This document shows, piece by piece, positions 1 to 10,509 of a stretch of 64,000 nt of DNA. Positions within the stretch are counted from its first letter, which is position 1. Each line of letters starts with the position of its first letter. This stretch comes from Armatimonadota bacterium (GTDB taxonomy: Bacteria > Armatimonadota > UBA5829), in assembly GCA_023474015.1 (NCBI GenBank), contig JAMCYN010000165.1, positions 1 to 64,000 on the forward strand, written 5' to 3'. The notes beneath the pieces are model-generated. The model was given only the letters and a program-made list of their open reading frames with translations. It searched no databases and had not been told where the DNA came from. Position numbers and translations under genes: made by a program.

Positions 1-83
1 TTGAGCGCGGAGAGCACGGCCTTGGGGTTCTCGGTCAGCAGAACCCAATCGCCAGGTTGGACATTTGTTTCCACATAACCCAC
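1..83 (-). CDS. 5' end of an unidentified gene leaving the window
   Basis: On the reverse strand an open frame follows tandem TAA stops at about 125 and runs off the left edge. A GTG at 83 would give a start reading MGYVETNVQPGDWVLL, followed by TENPKAVLSAL. The pattern of a proline-glycine-aspartate turn followed by hydrophobic residues and an NP motif resembles N-termini of adenylating or medium-chain dehydrogenase enzymes, but I cannot assign a family from 27 residues. It lies divergently from the LacI regulator, a common arrangement for a regulated target. The start codon has no convincing ribosome-binding site, so the true start could be elsewhere. Confidence 0.3.
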   Translation of the reverse strand, partial: MGYVETNVQPGDWVLLTENPKAVLSAL

Positions 84-213
84 TTCGACACCACATACAA
101 AAGTACCTGTGTCTAAAATGAGTTATTACATGGATACTTCATGGAGCATTGCCCCTGCCCCAACAGTGGATACCTACAAACGATGCTCCTGGGATTTCAC
201 CCTGCTTTGTGTG

Positions 214-242
214 TTGACATCCACGACTTGATGGGGTATTAT
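214..242 (+). promoter_or_regulatory. sigma-70 type promoter for the LacI-family gene
   Basis: A perfect TTGACA (214-219) is separated by exactly 17 bases from TATTAT (237-242), about 50 bases upstream of the regulator start. The 84-292 interval holds nothing else that I recognise. It is the natural place for a divergent operator, but no clear LacI palindrome stands out. Confidence 0.75.
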
Positions 243-292
243 GCTGAAAATAGCTGATCTACAACGATTGAGGCGACTGGAGCAGGCGAGGT

Positions 293-1324
293 GTGGTAAC
301 ACTCAGGGATGTGGCGGAAGCGGCAGGTGTGTCGGTAACTACGGCATCGGTGGTGCTGAGTGGCAAGGCCGATGAGCGGGGAATTGCGCTCGCTACTCGG
401 AAGAAGATTCTGGAGGCCGCAGGCAGGCTGCACTTCTCACATAATCCTATGGCCCGCGCTCTTCGCACTGGCCGGAGCAATCTTATAGGCATAGTTGGGG
501 TCCGTCTGGATGAGCCCATCCCGATTGCGAATATCAGGCAGACCACCGGCGCTCTTCTAGAACACGGCTATGATATATCACTGCATGACTTCGCCTGGCA
601 GCGTAATACTCGAAATGGGCAGTCCGACCTGCACGGCAGGAGAGTCGACGGATTGATCGTGATTCCGCCCGTCACTGACGATGCACTTCAGTTATTGCGC
701 CGGATCGCCTCAAATCATGTTCCCGTCGTGGCGCTGGATGAGATCGCGCTTCCCGAGGCGGATATTGTCACCGTCGACCGTGAGGACGGCGCACACCAGC
801 TCACACGCCATTTACTTGAACTCGGGCACAAGAGAGTAGCTTTCAACGTTGCCTCCGGGGAAGTGGACAGGCTCCTGAGCGCCCGGCTGCGGGGTTACCT
901 AAAGGCGCACCAGGAGATGGGGGTCGCGGTTGACGAATGCCTGCTTCTGGAGCGGGCGAAGTCAGGCTCGATGTTCGCTGACGGCATGGACTTCGTCTTG
1001 CGCCTGCTCAATCTCAAGGACCCGCCAACCGCGATCTTTTGCAGCAATGACCAGATAGCCATCGGGGCACTGCGGGCGCTTTTCGAGGCGGGCAAGAGAG
1101 TTCCTGATGATATTTCTTTAGCGGGCTTCAACGGAACCGAGGACACTGAATACACGGTTGTTCCCCTGACCACGGTTCAGCAGCCAATTGTCGAAGCGGT
1201 GGAGGTTGCCGTTTCGACGTTGATGGAGCGTCTGAACAATGGTGAGTCGGACTATCACCGCCGCAAGACGGTGATCTCGCCGAAGCTGATTGTCCGCCGT
1301 TCCACGGGCCCCGCGCCCGCTTAA
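293..1324 (+). CDS. LacI-family transcriptional regulator
   Basis: A 343-residue repressor of the LacI/GalR family. Residues 2-50 form the helix-turn-helix (TLRDVAEAAGVSVTTASVVL), followed by a hinge helix with the NPMARALRTGRS motif. The periplasmic-binding-like effector domain runs from about residue 60 (IGIVGV) to the end and includes the usual IFCSNDQIAIGALRAL and VPDDISLAGFNGTE segments. The start is GTG at 293, preceded by GGAG and GGCGAGG. It sits 60 bases ahead of the M20 peptidase and the same-strand catabolic genes, so it most likely controls them and perhaps itself. Effectors of this family are usually sugars or sugar derivatives; the ligand here is unknown. Confidence 0.93.
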   Translation: MVTLRDVAEAAGVSVTTASVVLSGKADERGIALATRKKILEAAGRLHFSHNPMARALRTGRSNLIGIVGVRLDEPIPIANIRQTTGALLEHGYDISLHDFAWQRNTRNGQSDLHGRRVDGLIVIPPVTDDALQLLRRIASNHVPVVALDEIALPEADIVTVDREDGAHQLTRHLLELGHKRVAFNVASGEVDRLLSARLRGYLKAHQEMGVAVDECLLLERAKSGSMFADGMDFVLRLLNLKDPPTAIFCSNDQIAIGALRALFEAGKRVPDDISLAGFNGTEDTEYTVVPLTTVQQPIVEAVEVAVSTLMERLNNGESDYHRRKTVISPKLIVRRSTGPAPA

Positions 1325-1384
1325 ATCCTGGAAGCTAAAACGTCGGTGATATCTGCCGACAATCTCAAACGATTGAGGAACTCT

Positions 1385-2653
1385 ATGGAGAAAATAACCA
1401 TGCTGAGTCCGAGTTTATGCCTGGATTCCTCTGCTCAGGAGATACAGGAGTTCCTGAGTGAACTCGTTGGATTCCGAAGTGTCGCTGGAAATGAGGGCAA
1501 TGTCCAGGACTACCTCTTCGACTATCTGGAACAAAGCGGGTGTTCGCCCGTCCGAGCCGCGGTCGATGAAGATATAGTCGAAGACCCGGACTATACGATT
1601 GTTGTCGGCCACGAAAGCTACGCCGGCCGAGACAACCTTCTCGTCGATATAACTGGCAGTGGAGGTGGACGCAGTCTGATCATCAACTCGCACTCGGATG
1701 TCGTCCCCGGTCCGGATGATGCCTTTGAGCCGAGGTGTGAGAACGGGGTTGTCTACGGCCGGGGCGCATGCGATGCAAAGGGGCAGGTCGCCACGGTCCT
1801 GCTTGCTCTGAAAGCCATCAAGGAGCTTGGAGTAGAGCTGAAAGGCAACCTGCAGGCCCAGATCGTTATCGAAGAAGAGGTCGGGGGCAATGGTGCGCTG
1901 TCTTTGCTCAGGCAGGGCCACAAGGCCGACGCCGCGCTGATCCTGGAGCCCACCTCCCTTGCCGTGCATCCGGCCAACCGCGGCGCCGTCTGGTACAAAC
2001 TCGGCGTTACAGGCAAGTGCGTACACATGGGCAGGTACTGGGACGGCGTCAACGCCGTCAAGGAGATGGTAGGGCTCATTGATATTCTCGGGCAATACGA
2101 GGCCTATCTCCGTGAAGAATCCAGGGGCAATCCGCTGTTTGCATTCGAGCCGAGCCCTGTGAATGTCAACATCGGCCAGATATCGGGAGGCAACTGGCCC
2201 GCCACGGTGGCTGGCGACTGCACAATCGAGGGCGGAATAGCATTCCTGCCCAACCGACGCATCCGCGAGATCCACGATGAGCTCACCAGCTTCATTGAAA
2301 GCCGGGCAAGTGACTGGGCAAGAGAGCGCTACAGCTTCGAGTTCGGCCGGCTTCACAACGAGGCGTTCGAGACCCCGGTAGACCATCCCGCTGTGGTGAG
2401 TATGCTCGAGTCGGTCGGGTCGGTGCTGGGGCCACAGATACCCACGGGCTGGATTGCCTCATGTGATGCCCGGCTCTTCTACCATCGGGGCGGGATGCCC
2501 ACTATCGTCTTCGGACCCGGAGACCTCACCCATGCGCATTCACTCAATGAACAGATAAGGATAAATGATATCCTCCGCGCCGCTGAAGTGCTGGTGCGCT
2601 TCATTATGGACTGGTGCGGTGTGGAGAACCAGGAGGAAACAGATGTCAGTTAG
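1385..2653 (+). CDS. M20-family metallopeptidase / N-acyl amino acid deacylase (ArgE/DapE-like)
   Basis: A cytoplasmic zinc hydrolase of the ArgE/DapE/CPG2 group (422 residues). Visible signatures are the first metal histidine in SHSDVVPG, the bridging aspartate in YGRGACDAKGQ, the general-base pair in IEEEVGGNG, a dimerisation lid domain in the middle, and the final metal histidine in LTHAHSLNE. I prefer ATG 1385, which has TTGAGGAA upstream, over GTG 1346. Its last 11 bases overlap the next gene, indicating translational coupling. Such enzymes release amino acids from N-acyl amino acids or dipeptides. With a dehydrogenase and an aminotransferase next door, it probably unmasks a substrate for them. 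Exact substrate not inferable. Confidence 0.9.
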   Translation: MEKITMLSPSLCLDSSAQEIQEFLSELVGFRSVAGNEGNVQDYLFDYLEQSGCSPVRAAVDEDIVEDPDYTIVVGHESYAGRDNLLVDITGSGGGRSLIINSHSDVVPGPDDAFEPRCENGVVYGRGACDAKGQVATVLLALKAIKELGVELKGNLQAQIVIEEEVGGNGALSLLRQGHKADAALILEPTSLAVHPANRGAVWYKLGVTGKCVHMGRYWDGVNAVKEMVGLIDILGQYEAYLREESRGNPLFAFEPSPVNVNIGQISGGNWPATVAGDCTIEGGIAFLPNRRIREIHDELTSFIESRASDWARERYSFEFGRLHNEAFETPVDHPAVVSMLESVGSVLGPQIPTGWIASCDARLFYHRGGMPTIVFGPGDLTHAHSLNEQIRINDILRAAEVLVRFIMDWCGVENQEETDVS

Positions 2654-3716
2654 AGTTGGTGTAGTTGGAGCGGGCAAGTTCGGGGTAATGCACCTCGACG
2701 CGTTCACCCAGCTTGGTTACACCGGGGCCGCCGAACTTGCGGCCATAGCCGAGGCAAACCCTGCAAGGGCCGGGGAACTGCGGGCTCAATACGATTGCCC
2801 GGTGTATACGGACTACCGGGAAATGATAGAGAAGGCGGACATCGACGCCGTGACCGTAGCTACTCCCGACCATCTCCACCGAGAGATAGCAGTTGCCGCA
2901 GCCAGGGCGGGTAAGCACGTCTTGGTCGAAAAGCCGCTGGATGTGACTATCGAGGGCTGTGATGAGATGGTCCAGGCCGCGAAGGACTCCAACGTCCTTT
3001 TGCAGGTAGACTTCCACAAGCGTTACGACCCCGACCACCAGGCCATTGAGCGGCGGGTGCAGGCAGGGGACCTGGGAGATATCCTCTACGGCAGCGTCCA
3101 CATGGAGGACCGTATCGAGGTGCCGAGCCAGTGGTTCCCGCATTGGGCGCCGAACTCCTCGCCCGCATGGTTCTTAGGCGTTCACTTCTACGACCTCGTC
3201 CGCTGGGTCATCAAGAGCGATGTCAAGAGCGTCTACGCGACCGGCAGCAAGAATACCCTGCTCAAGGACTACGGTGTCGACACCTACGACTGCGTAAATG
3301 CCAAAGTCGAGTTCGAAAACGGGGCAACATTCGCATTTGATACAAGCTGGATCATCCCGCAGGGCTTTGAGTCCGTGGTTAATCAGACGCTGCGGGTCGT
3401 CGGCACCAGGGGCGTCTTCGAGTGCGACAGCCAGTACCGCGGCTCGCGTTCCTGCATCAAGGACGAAGGAATGGCCACCTACAACAACAACTTCCGGCGC
3501 GACGGCGTCGATAAGCTCGGACGGAGGATCGCCAAGGGTTACGGCATCGAGAGCATCGAGGACTTCGCCTACAACGTCGCGTTCCTCAAGGAGGGCGGAA
3601 GCATCGACCGCATCAATGGCTGCTGGGCATCAGGCGAGGATGGGCGCGAAGTGACCCGCATAGCCGTTGCCGTGCACGAGAGCATAAAGACCGGCTGTAT
3701 AATGAGGCTGAGATAG
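2643..3716 (+). CDS. Gfo/Idh/MocA-family NAD(P)-dependent oxidoreductase
   Basis: Translation begins at ATG 2643 behind AGGAGGAAAC and overlaps the end of the deacylase gene by 11 bases. The 357-residue product opens with a Rossmann fold (VGVVGAGKFGVMH), has the conserved EKP motif in GKHVLVEKPLDVT, and continues into the alpha/beta C-terminal domain of the family. Members oxidise or reduce sugars, inositols or imino compounds (for example opine-like adducts). The context, between a deacylase and an aminotransferase, points to processing of an amino-sugar or N-substituted amino acid, but this is inference. The stop lies 10 bases before the aminotransferase start. Confidence 0.92.
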   Translation: MSVRVGVVGAGKFGVMHLDAFTQLGYTGAAELAAIAEANPARAGELRAQYDCPVYTDYREMIEKADIDAVTVATPDHLHREIAVAAARAGKHVLVEKPLDVTIEGCDEMVQAAKDSNVLLQVDFHKRYDPDHQAIERRVQAGDLGDILYGSVHMEDRIEVPSQWFPHWAPNSSPAWFLGVHFYDLVRWVIKSDVKSVYATGSKNTLLKDYGVDTYDCVNAKVEFENGATFAFDTSWIIPQGFESVVNQTLRVVGTRGVFECDSQYRGSRSCIKDEGMATYNNNFRRDGVDKLGRRIAKGYGIESIEDFAYNVAFLKEGGSIDRINGCWASGEDGREVTRIAVAVHESIKTGCIMRLR

Positions 3717-3726
3717 GAGAAACAAG

Positions 3727-5109
3727 ATGGCAGTCTATGACCTTACCCCGGTGGATGTGCCGGCGGTCCAGACGAAATATAGAACGATAAAGACAAAGAT
3801 CCCCGTTCCGGAATCCATCCCCATATTCGAGGCGCTCAAGGCAAGCGAGCCTCAGTCGATGATGGGGCAGCCTCCAGTTGTCTGGCACAAGGCGGACAAC
3901 TTCACGGTGGAGGACAGGTGGGGCAACCGCTGGATAGACTGGTCGAGCTGTGTGCTGGTGGCTAACGCCGGACACTGCAGGCCGGAGGTCAAACAAGCTA
4001 TCCAGGAGATTATCGACCAGGGACTTTTGGCAAGCTATGTCTTCGTCCACGAGCAGAGAGCCCAGCTTTGCCGCATGCTTCAGGATATGGCTCCCGAGCC
4101 CGAAAACTACCAGGTGTTTCTTCTTTCGACCGGCAGCGAGGCCACGGAGAACTGCATCAAGCTTGCCAAGACCTACGCCGTGCAGAAGTATGGTACAACT
4201 CGGAAGTACGTCATCAGCTTCCGAAACGGCTTCCATGGCCGCACGATGGGCGCACAGCTTGCCGGCGGTATGGATAAGCAGAAGGCCTGGATGGTGGACC
4301 GGGATGCCACGTTCGTCCAGGCACCGTTTCCTGACGGGTTCAAGAACGAGGACACATCGTTTGACTTGTTCCTGAGCACCCTCGAAAGCAATAATATCAA
4401 GCCCGAACAGATAGCCGGGGTGATGTCTGAGAGCTACCAGGGCGTGGGGCCGGATTTCTTCCCCGTCGAATATGCAAGAAAGCTGGAAGCGTTCTGCCGG
4501 GAGCACGACATCGTCCTGATAATGGACGAGGTGCAGGCCGGCTTCGGCAGGACCGGCAAGATGTTCTGCTATCAGCACTACGGGATCAAGCCGGATCTCA
4601 TTCCATGCGGCAAGGGCATATCTTCCTCGCTCCCGATCTCCGCGGTTATTGGCCGGGACGACATCATGGGCCTTTATGCACCGGGCTCCATGACAAGCAC
4701 GCACTCGGCGTCTCCTCTGCCTGTTGCCGCCGCGATAGCTAACCTGAATATCCTGAAAAATGACAAGCTGGTGGACCGAGCGGCAAGAATGGGCGAGATA
4801 CTGATGCCCGAACTCGACAGAATCCAGAAGAAGCATCCTGACCACCTCGGATGCATGCACGGCAAAGGGCTTGTGGCGGGCATTCAGGTAGTCAAGCCCG
4901 GGACCAGGGAGCCCGCCCCCGAGACCGCCACGGCAATAAACGTCAAGTGCCTGCACAAGGGCCTGCTGATGTTTGCGCCGGTAGGCATAGCCGGGGAGTG
5001 CCTCAAGGTAGGGCCGCCACTCACCATCGCCGAGGATGCCTTACTGGAGTCGATTGAGGTGTTCGAAGAGGCGGTCAACGAAGTCATCTCCTATTCGGAT
5101 CGGCAATGA
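3727..5109 (+). CDS. Class III PLP-dependent aminotransferase
   Basis: A 460-residue aminotransferase of the omega-amino acid/4-aminobutyrate type. Conserved segments include STGSEATENCIKLAK (phosphate binding), the substrate pocket around RNGFHGRTMG, the cofactor aspartate in MDEVQAGFGRTGK, and the Schiff-base lysine in PCGKGISSSLP. The start ATG follows TAGGAGAAACAAG. It is the last gene of the LacI-associated operon. The family moves an amino group from a distal amine to 2-oxoglutarate or pyruvate. A 4-aminobutyrate, taurine or amino-sugar substrate would all be possible. After it come 75 bases without a clear terminator and then a decayed transposase. Confidence 0.92.
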   Translation: MAVYDLTPVDVPAVQTKYRTIKTKIPVPESIPIFEALKASEPQSMMGQPPVVWHKADNFTVEDRWGNRWIDWSSCVLVANAGHCRPEVKQAIQEIIDQGLLASYVFVHEQRAQLCRMLQDMAPEPENYQVFLLSTGSEATENCIKLAKTYAVQKYGTTRKYVISFRNGFHGRTMGAQLAGGMDKQKAWMVDRDATFVQAPFPDGFKNEDTSFDLFLSTLESNNIKPEQIAGVMSESYQGVGPDFFPVEYARKLEAFCREHDIVLIMDEVQAGFGRTGKMFCYQHYGIKPDLIPCGKGISSSLPISAVIGRDDIMGLYAPGSMTSTHSASPLPVAAAIANLNILKNDKLVDRAARMGEILMPELDRIQKKHPDHLGCMHGKGLVAGIQVVKPGTREPAPETATAINVKCLHKGLLMFAPVGIAGECLKVGPPLTIAEDALLESIEVFEEAVNEVISYSDRQ

Positions 5110-5228
5110 TGCGGAGATGTTTCCAGAGCCTGGGTAGTGCCCCAGTGTCGACTTCAAAAACTAGATCCGTGCTCAAACTGCACGTGTGGTAACTGTTCGG
5201 GAAACCGAAATCATGATAGTCTATCGAT

Positions 5229-5452
5229 ATGGCAGAGTGGTTCGACTATGTGATTTTGGCTTTGCGCGGTCCCTCATCTCACGCGCCGCACTCATCAAAG
5301 AGAATGTTGCCTTGAGAAGTCAGCTTGCGCTGTTTGAGCATGAGGTTCTCTCGGACAAACGCCCCAGATCAACGCCGGCATTCCGCCAGCTCTGGGTGAT
5401 CCTGTCCAGATACTGGGCCGATTGGAAGGCGGCGCTGGTCGCGGGAGCTTAG
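5229..5452 (+). pseudogene. Truncated, frameshifted integrase-core (rve) transposase N-terminus
   Basis: Two frames together recover the N-terminal end of a DDE integrase-type transposase. ATG 5229 reads MAEWFDYVILALRG, then the frame shifts near 5265-5275 and continues SRAALIKENVALRSQLAL, then RQLWVILSRYWADWKAALV. The block 'R..L..EN.ALR.QLA' followed by 'FWVLLSRLW..W' is typical of these proteins. The reading stops at 5452, where the family normally continues with a P-x-T-V-x-x-W-H-R motif, and the DDE catalytic core is absent. It is therefore a fossil rather than a working gene. Confidence 0.7.
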
Positions 5453-5727
5453 GTGAGTAAGGCTACCATCCAGGAAGTGTGTGCGTACATCGTCCAGACT
5501 CAGCCCGTCACCGAGTGCCCCACAGTACGCGCTGTGCACAATATCACCCTTTGATGTATTGCGGGCACTGTAGGTACCGCTATTTCCAGCCTGAGTGGTG
5601 AGCGTTTCTCGGCGGAGAAGGCGTCATCCGATCCGCAACCGCCGATTCGTGCTCAGAAACACGCGGAAAGCCTGCCGGAAGATCGGCAGGCCGATTAATT
5701 GAAGAGGGCTATTCGGTTTTGAGAGAT
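5453..5727. other. Gene-free stretch between transposase remnant and tRNA
   Basis: No supported gene. A 15-codon fragment near 5562 (MYCGHCRYRYFQPEW) resembles the zinc ribbon of some transposases but is isolated. Probably further decayed mobile DNA beside the tRNA. Confidence 0.4.
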
Positions 5728-5803
5728 TGGCTGCCGACCTAGGACTCGAACCTAGAACCTACTGATCCAGAGTCAGTCGCTCTGCCAATTGAGCTAGTCG
5801 GCA
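5728..5803 (-). tRNA. tRNA-Gln (anticodon CUG)
   Basis: The reverse complement folds as a complete cloverleaf. The acceptor TGCCGAC pairs with GTCGGCA, the D-arm is GCTC/GAGC, the anticodon arm ACTGA-CTCTGGA-TCAGT reads CTG, the variable loop is AGGTT, and the T-arm is CTAGG-TTCGAGT-CCTAG. The discriminator is G and CCA is encoded. The U1-A72 opening pair is usual for tRNA-Gln. Mobile-element remnants lie on both sides. Confidence 0.95.
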
Positions 5804-5858
5804 GCACCACGTCATATTACCATTCACTGCACCAAACGTCAAGTGCGGTAAGGGCGAA

Positions 5859-6128
5859 CGGTCGTGTCAACTGAAGTGTGTAAATTGGTTTTTGGCTCCT
5901 GTCCCGCGATTTGCCTATTCCGTTCTATGCAGCCAGTGAACGCACTTTTCGCCGCAGTCTTATGAGCGGCTGCGTAGATCGCTCTTAGACCTTCTATCAT
6001 AGCGGAGCGGCCACTCTTGTCGACAGCCTTGAAGATATTGCGCACCCGGTGTGCCCAACAAAGCTAGTGACTGACATCCCCGAATACCTCCCCCGCTGCT
6101 GCCGACAGTCCTTTATGCTCATCGGAAA
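5859..6128 (-). mobile_element. IS256-family deletion relic (second copy of the element at 49.6 kb)
   Basis: This stretch is near identical to the left end and central coding part of the element at 49561-50680. It begins with the same terminal sequence (GTCGTGTCAACTGAAG, then GTGTAAATTG), but the segment matching about 49640-49945 has been deleted. The junction is at a shared TG. The remaining frame (minus strand, about 5839-6045) encodes RNIFKAVDKSGRSAMIEGL, then RAIYAAAHKTAAKSAF, from the catalytic part of an IS256 transposase. The match ends near 6128. It cannot encode an active transposase. Confidence 0.85.
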
Positions 6129-6156
6129 TCGTCCGAGACCGTCAGCGAAGCCGATG

Positions 6157-6600
6157 CTAGTCCCCAGTGTCCTCTCCGGGCATGAACTTGCGCGGCATCA
6201 CCTCTAAGGACTCCTCGTCGGTCACCTCATCGGGATTCATGTGCCCCATCTCGTGGACCTGTTCCTCGGTTACTTCGTCCGCATCGTCCGTAGCGTGGGT
6301 GCTGATGGCCTCCTCATACGCGTGCTCATAGTCCGACGGCTGAATGTCCTGATCGGCCCAATCCTCGTCCATGTCTTCTTTGTGCGGCGTGTCCATCAGG
6401 TCTACATCCTGGGTGGGCTTGTGCTTGGGGTGTGGGAAGGTCAGCGCCTCGTCAACGTCGATGTCCTCGGAAATATCCATGTCCGCTTCGAGTGAATCCC
6501 TGTCGGCCGCAAAGTGCGAGGTATATTCGTCTCGCGCCTCTATCAGGTCTTCCAGGTTATGTATCTCATCGCTGTCGTTGCGAAGTCTATCGTGTTTCAT
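6157..6600 (-). CDS. Highly acidic protein of unknown function
   Basis: A 147-residue protein with a very high proportion of Asp and Glu and many His and Met residues, no signal peptide and no membrane segment. It starts at ATG 6600 behind GAGGAGTTACCCAA, a strong ribosome-binding site, so it is probably real. Low complexity (for example DEDWADQDIQPSDYEHAYEE) suggests an extended or disordered chain. The IS256 relic ends only 28 bases after its stop codon. It is divergent from clpB, sharing about 220 bases of upstream DNA. I recognise no family; nucleic-acid mimicry, metal binding or a chaperone-like role are only guesses. Confidence 0.6.
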   Translation of the reverse strand: MKHDRLRNDSDEIHNLEDLIEARDEYTSHFAADRDSLEADMDISEDIDVDEALTFPHPKHKPTQDVDLMDTPHKEDMDEDWADQDIQPSDYEHAYEEAISTHATDDADEVTEEQVHEMGHMNPDEVTDEESLEVMPRKFMPGEDTGD

Positions 6601-6719
6601 TTGGGTAACTCCTCTACAATAAGGTTACCCGACCACGTTCCGCGTTGAAACGAAGCAAGGATTGGGTAACGATAACGCCGACGACGGTTTAGTTTCCGCT
6701 CAGGTGTGGAATAACTGAC

Positions 6720-6748
6720 TTGACAGCAATGCACTCAAGCCGTATACT
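6720..6748 (+). promoter_or_regulatory. sigma-70 type promoter for clpB
   Basis: TTGACA (6720-6725), a 17-base spacer, then TATACT (6743-6748), 70 bases before the clpB start. No CIRCE inverted repeat (TTAGCACTC-N9-GAGTGCTAA) is present, only a lone GCACTC in the spacer. Confidence 0.8.
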
Positions 6749-6818
6749 GTAGTAGCTGTAAAGACACCTTGGCTGAAACGCGCGATGACCTTGGACGTCG
6801 CTCTTCAGGAGAACAATC

Positions 6819-9455
<2,637 letters not shown>

Positions 9456-9475
9456 CCCGGGGTGTACAAAGCAAA

Positions 9476-9502
9476 CGGGCGGCGCCAACGTGACGCCGCC
9501 CG
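9476..9502. terminator. Hairpin between convergent clpB and response-regulator genes
   Basis: CGGGCGGCG (9476-9484) and CGCCGCCCG (9494-9502) form a 9-pair GC-rich stem with a 9-base loop. There is no strong T-run on either side, so efficiency is uncertain. Its position suggests a bidirectional terminator. Confidence 0.6.
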
Positions 9503-9523
9503 AATAATATCTCCGAGGTCAGA

Positions 9524-9558
9524 ACTCCAACCTCTAACTTCTTACATCTAACTTCTAA
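9524..9558. repeat. Degenerate heptamer tandem repeat, tract A
   Basis: Five consecutive 7-base units (ACTCCAA, CCTCTAA, CTTCTTA, CATCTAA, CTTCTAA). The last unit contains the stop codon of the minus-strand response-regulator gene. Related heptamer tracts lie at 20772, 24973 and 55152. Confidence 0.8.
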
Positions 9559-10298
9559 AGAGCTACCGCCGGCTCCCTGATCTCGAACTTGTAGCCTACG
9601 CCCCAGATCGTGGTGATCCGGCATGGGCTGCCGTTGACTTCGATCTTCCTGCGGAGCCTCTTGATGTGCTGATCTACGGTCCGCTCGTCGCCGTAGAACT
9701 CCTGATAGGCCCACACCTGCTCCAGAAGCTGTTCGCGAGTGAAGACGCGGTTACGGTTGGAGGCGAGATACCACAGGAGATCGAACTCCTTGGGAGTGAG
9801 GTCTACTCTCAGATCGCCGACAACCACCTCTCTGGAAATTCTGCTGACCGCGAGACCCGGCAGATTCAGCACCTGCTGCTCATCGGGACTGGGGACGTAG
9901 GCGGCTCTGCGTAGAACGGCCTTCACGCGGGCGAGAAGCTCTCTCGGGGAGAACGGCTTTGTGACATAATCGTCCGCGCCGATCTCCAGGCCAAGCACGC
10001 GGTCGACTTCGTCTACCCTGGCGCTGAGCATGATGAGCGGAACGTTGCTGGTCTTGCGAATTTCCTTGCAGACATCCAGCCCGTCCACGCCGGGCAGCAT
10101 AAGGTCAAGGATAACAAGGTCCGGTTTCTGAGTTCGGATCATATCCACGCCCTCGGAGCCGTCGCCGGAGCAAAGTACCTCATACCCGGCCTTCTCGAAA
10201 TACAAAGTAATAAGTTCGCAAACGTTCTCTTCATCGTCAATCACAAGCACCCTGGGTTTGCCGGTGCCCGTCTCGTCCTTCTTGAGTACGTTTTCCAT
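9555..10298 (-). CDS. OmpR/PhoB-family response regulator
   Basis: A 247-residue two-domain regulator. The receiver domain (about 16-130) has the acidic pair DD at 21-22, phosphoacceptor Asp65 in LVILDLMLPG, and the conserved lysine in YVTKPFSPREL. A winged-helix DNA-binding domain (150-240) follows with LTPKEFDLLWYLA and the recognition helix RTVDQHIKRLRRKIE. No histidine kinase lies in the window, so it is an orphan whose signal cannot be guessed. The stop codon lies inside a heptamer repeat. It has a good promoter and is transcribed separately from the upstream gene. Confidence 0.95.
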   Translation of the reverse strand: MENVLKKDETGTGKPRVLVIDDEENVCELITLYFEKAGYEVLCSGDGSEGVDMIRTQKPDLVILDLMLPGVDGLDVCKEIRKTSNVPLIMLSARVDEVDRVLGLEIGADDYVTKPFSPRELLARVKAVLRRAAYVPSPDEQQVLNLPGLAVSRISREVVVGDLRVDLTPKEFDLLWYLASNRNRVFTREQLLEQVWAYQEFYGDERTVDQHIKRLRRKIEVNGSPCRITTIWGVGYKFEIREPAVAL

Positions 10299-10361
10299 GC
10301 TTAAGGTTACCTCGACTGTTCCTATCAGTATTTTGCCTTCCGGCTAAACTCATCCGGACTT

Positions 10362-10390
10362 AGTATAAGCGGTTTTACCTCGGATGTCAA
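10362..10390 (-). promoter_or_regulatory. sigma-70 type promoter for the response regulator
   Basis: On the reverse strand TTGACA (10390-10385), 17 bases, TATACT (10367-10362), 64 bases before the start codon. Just upstream on the same strand, near 10410-10440, a weak hairpin followed by seven T residues probably ends the preceding transcript. Confidence 0.8.
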
Positions 10391-10509
10391 TGGAGAAACA
10401 AAAATCCAGCAAAAAAAGTCTTTCTCAGCACAGAATAGCACCGAGTACGGCATTAAACGGCCTTTTCCGCTTCGTGTTTTCTTGGTTGATTCCCTTGCCC
10501 GGGCGTTGT

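Noticed and set aside
3613..4956. 447-codon antisense frame over the aminotransferase
   Set aside because: It lies entirely opposite a clear class III aminotransferase; its composition reflects codon bias of the real gene.
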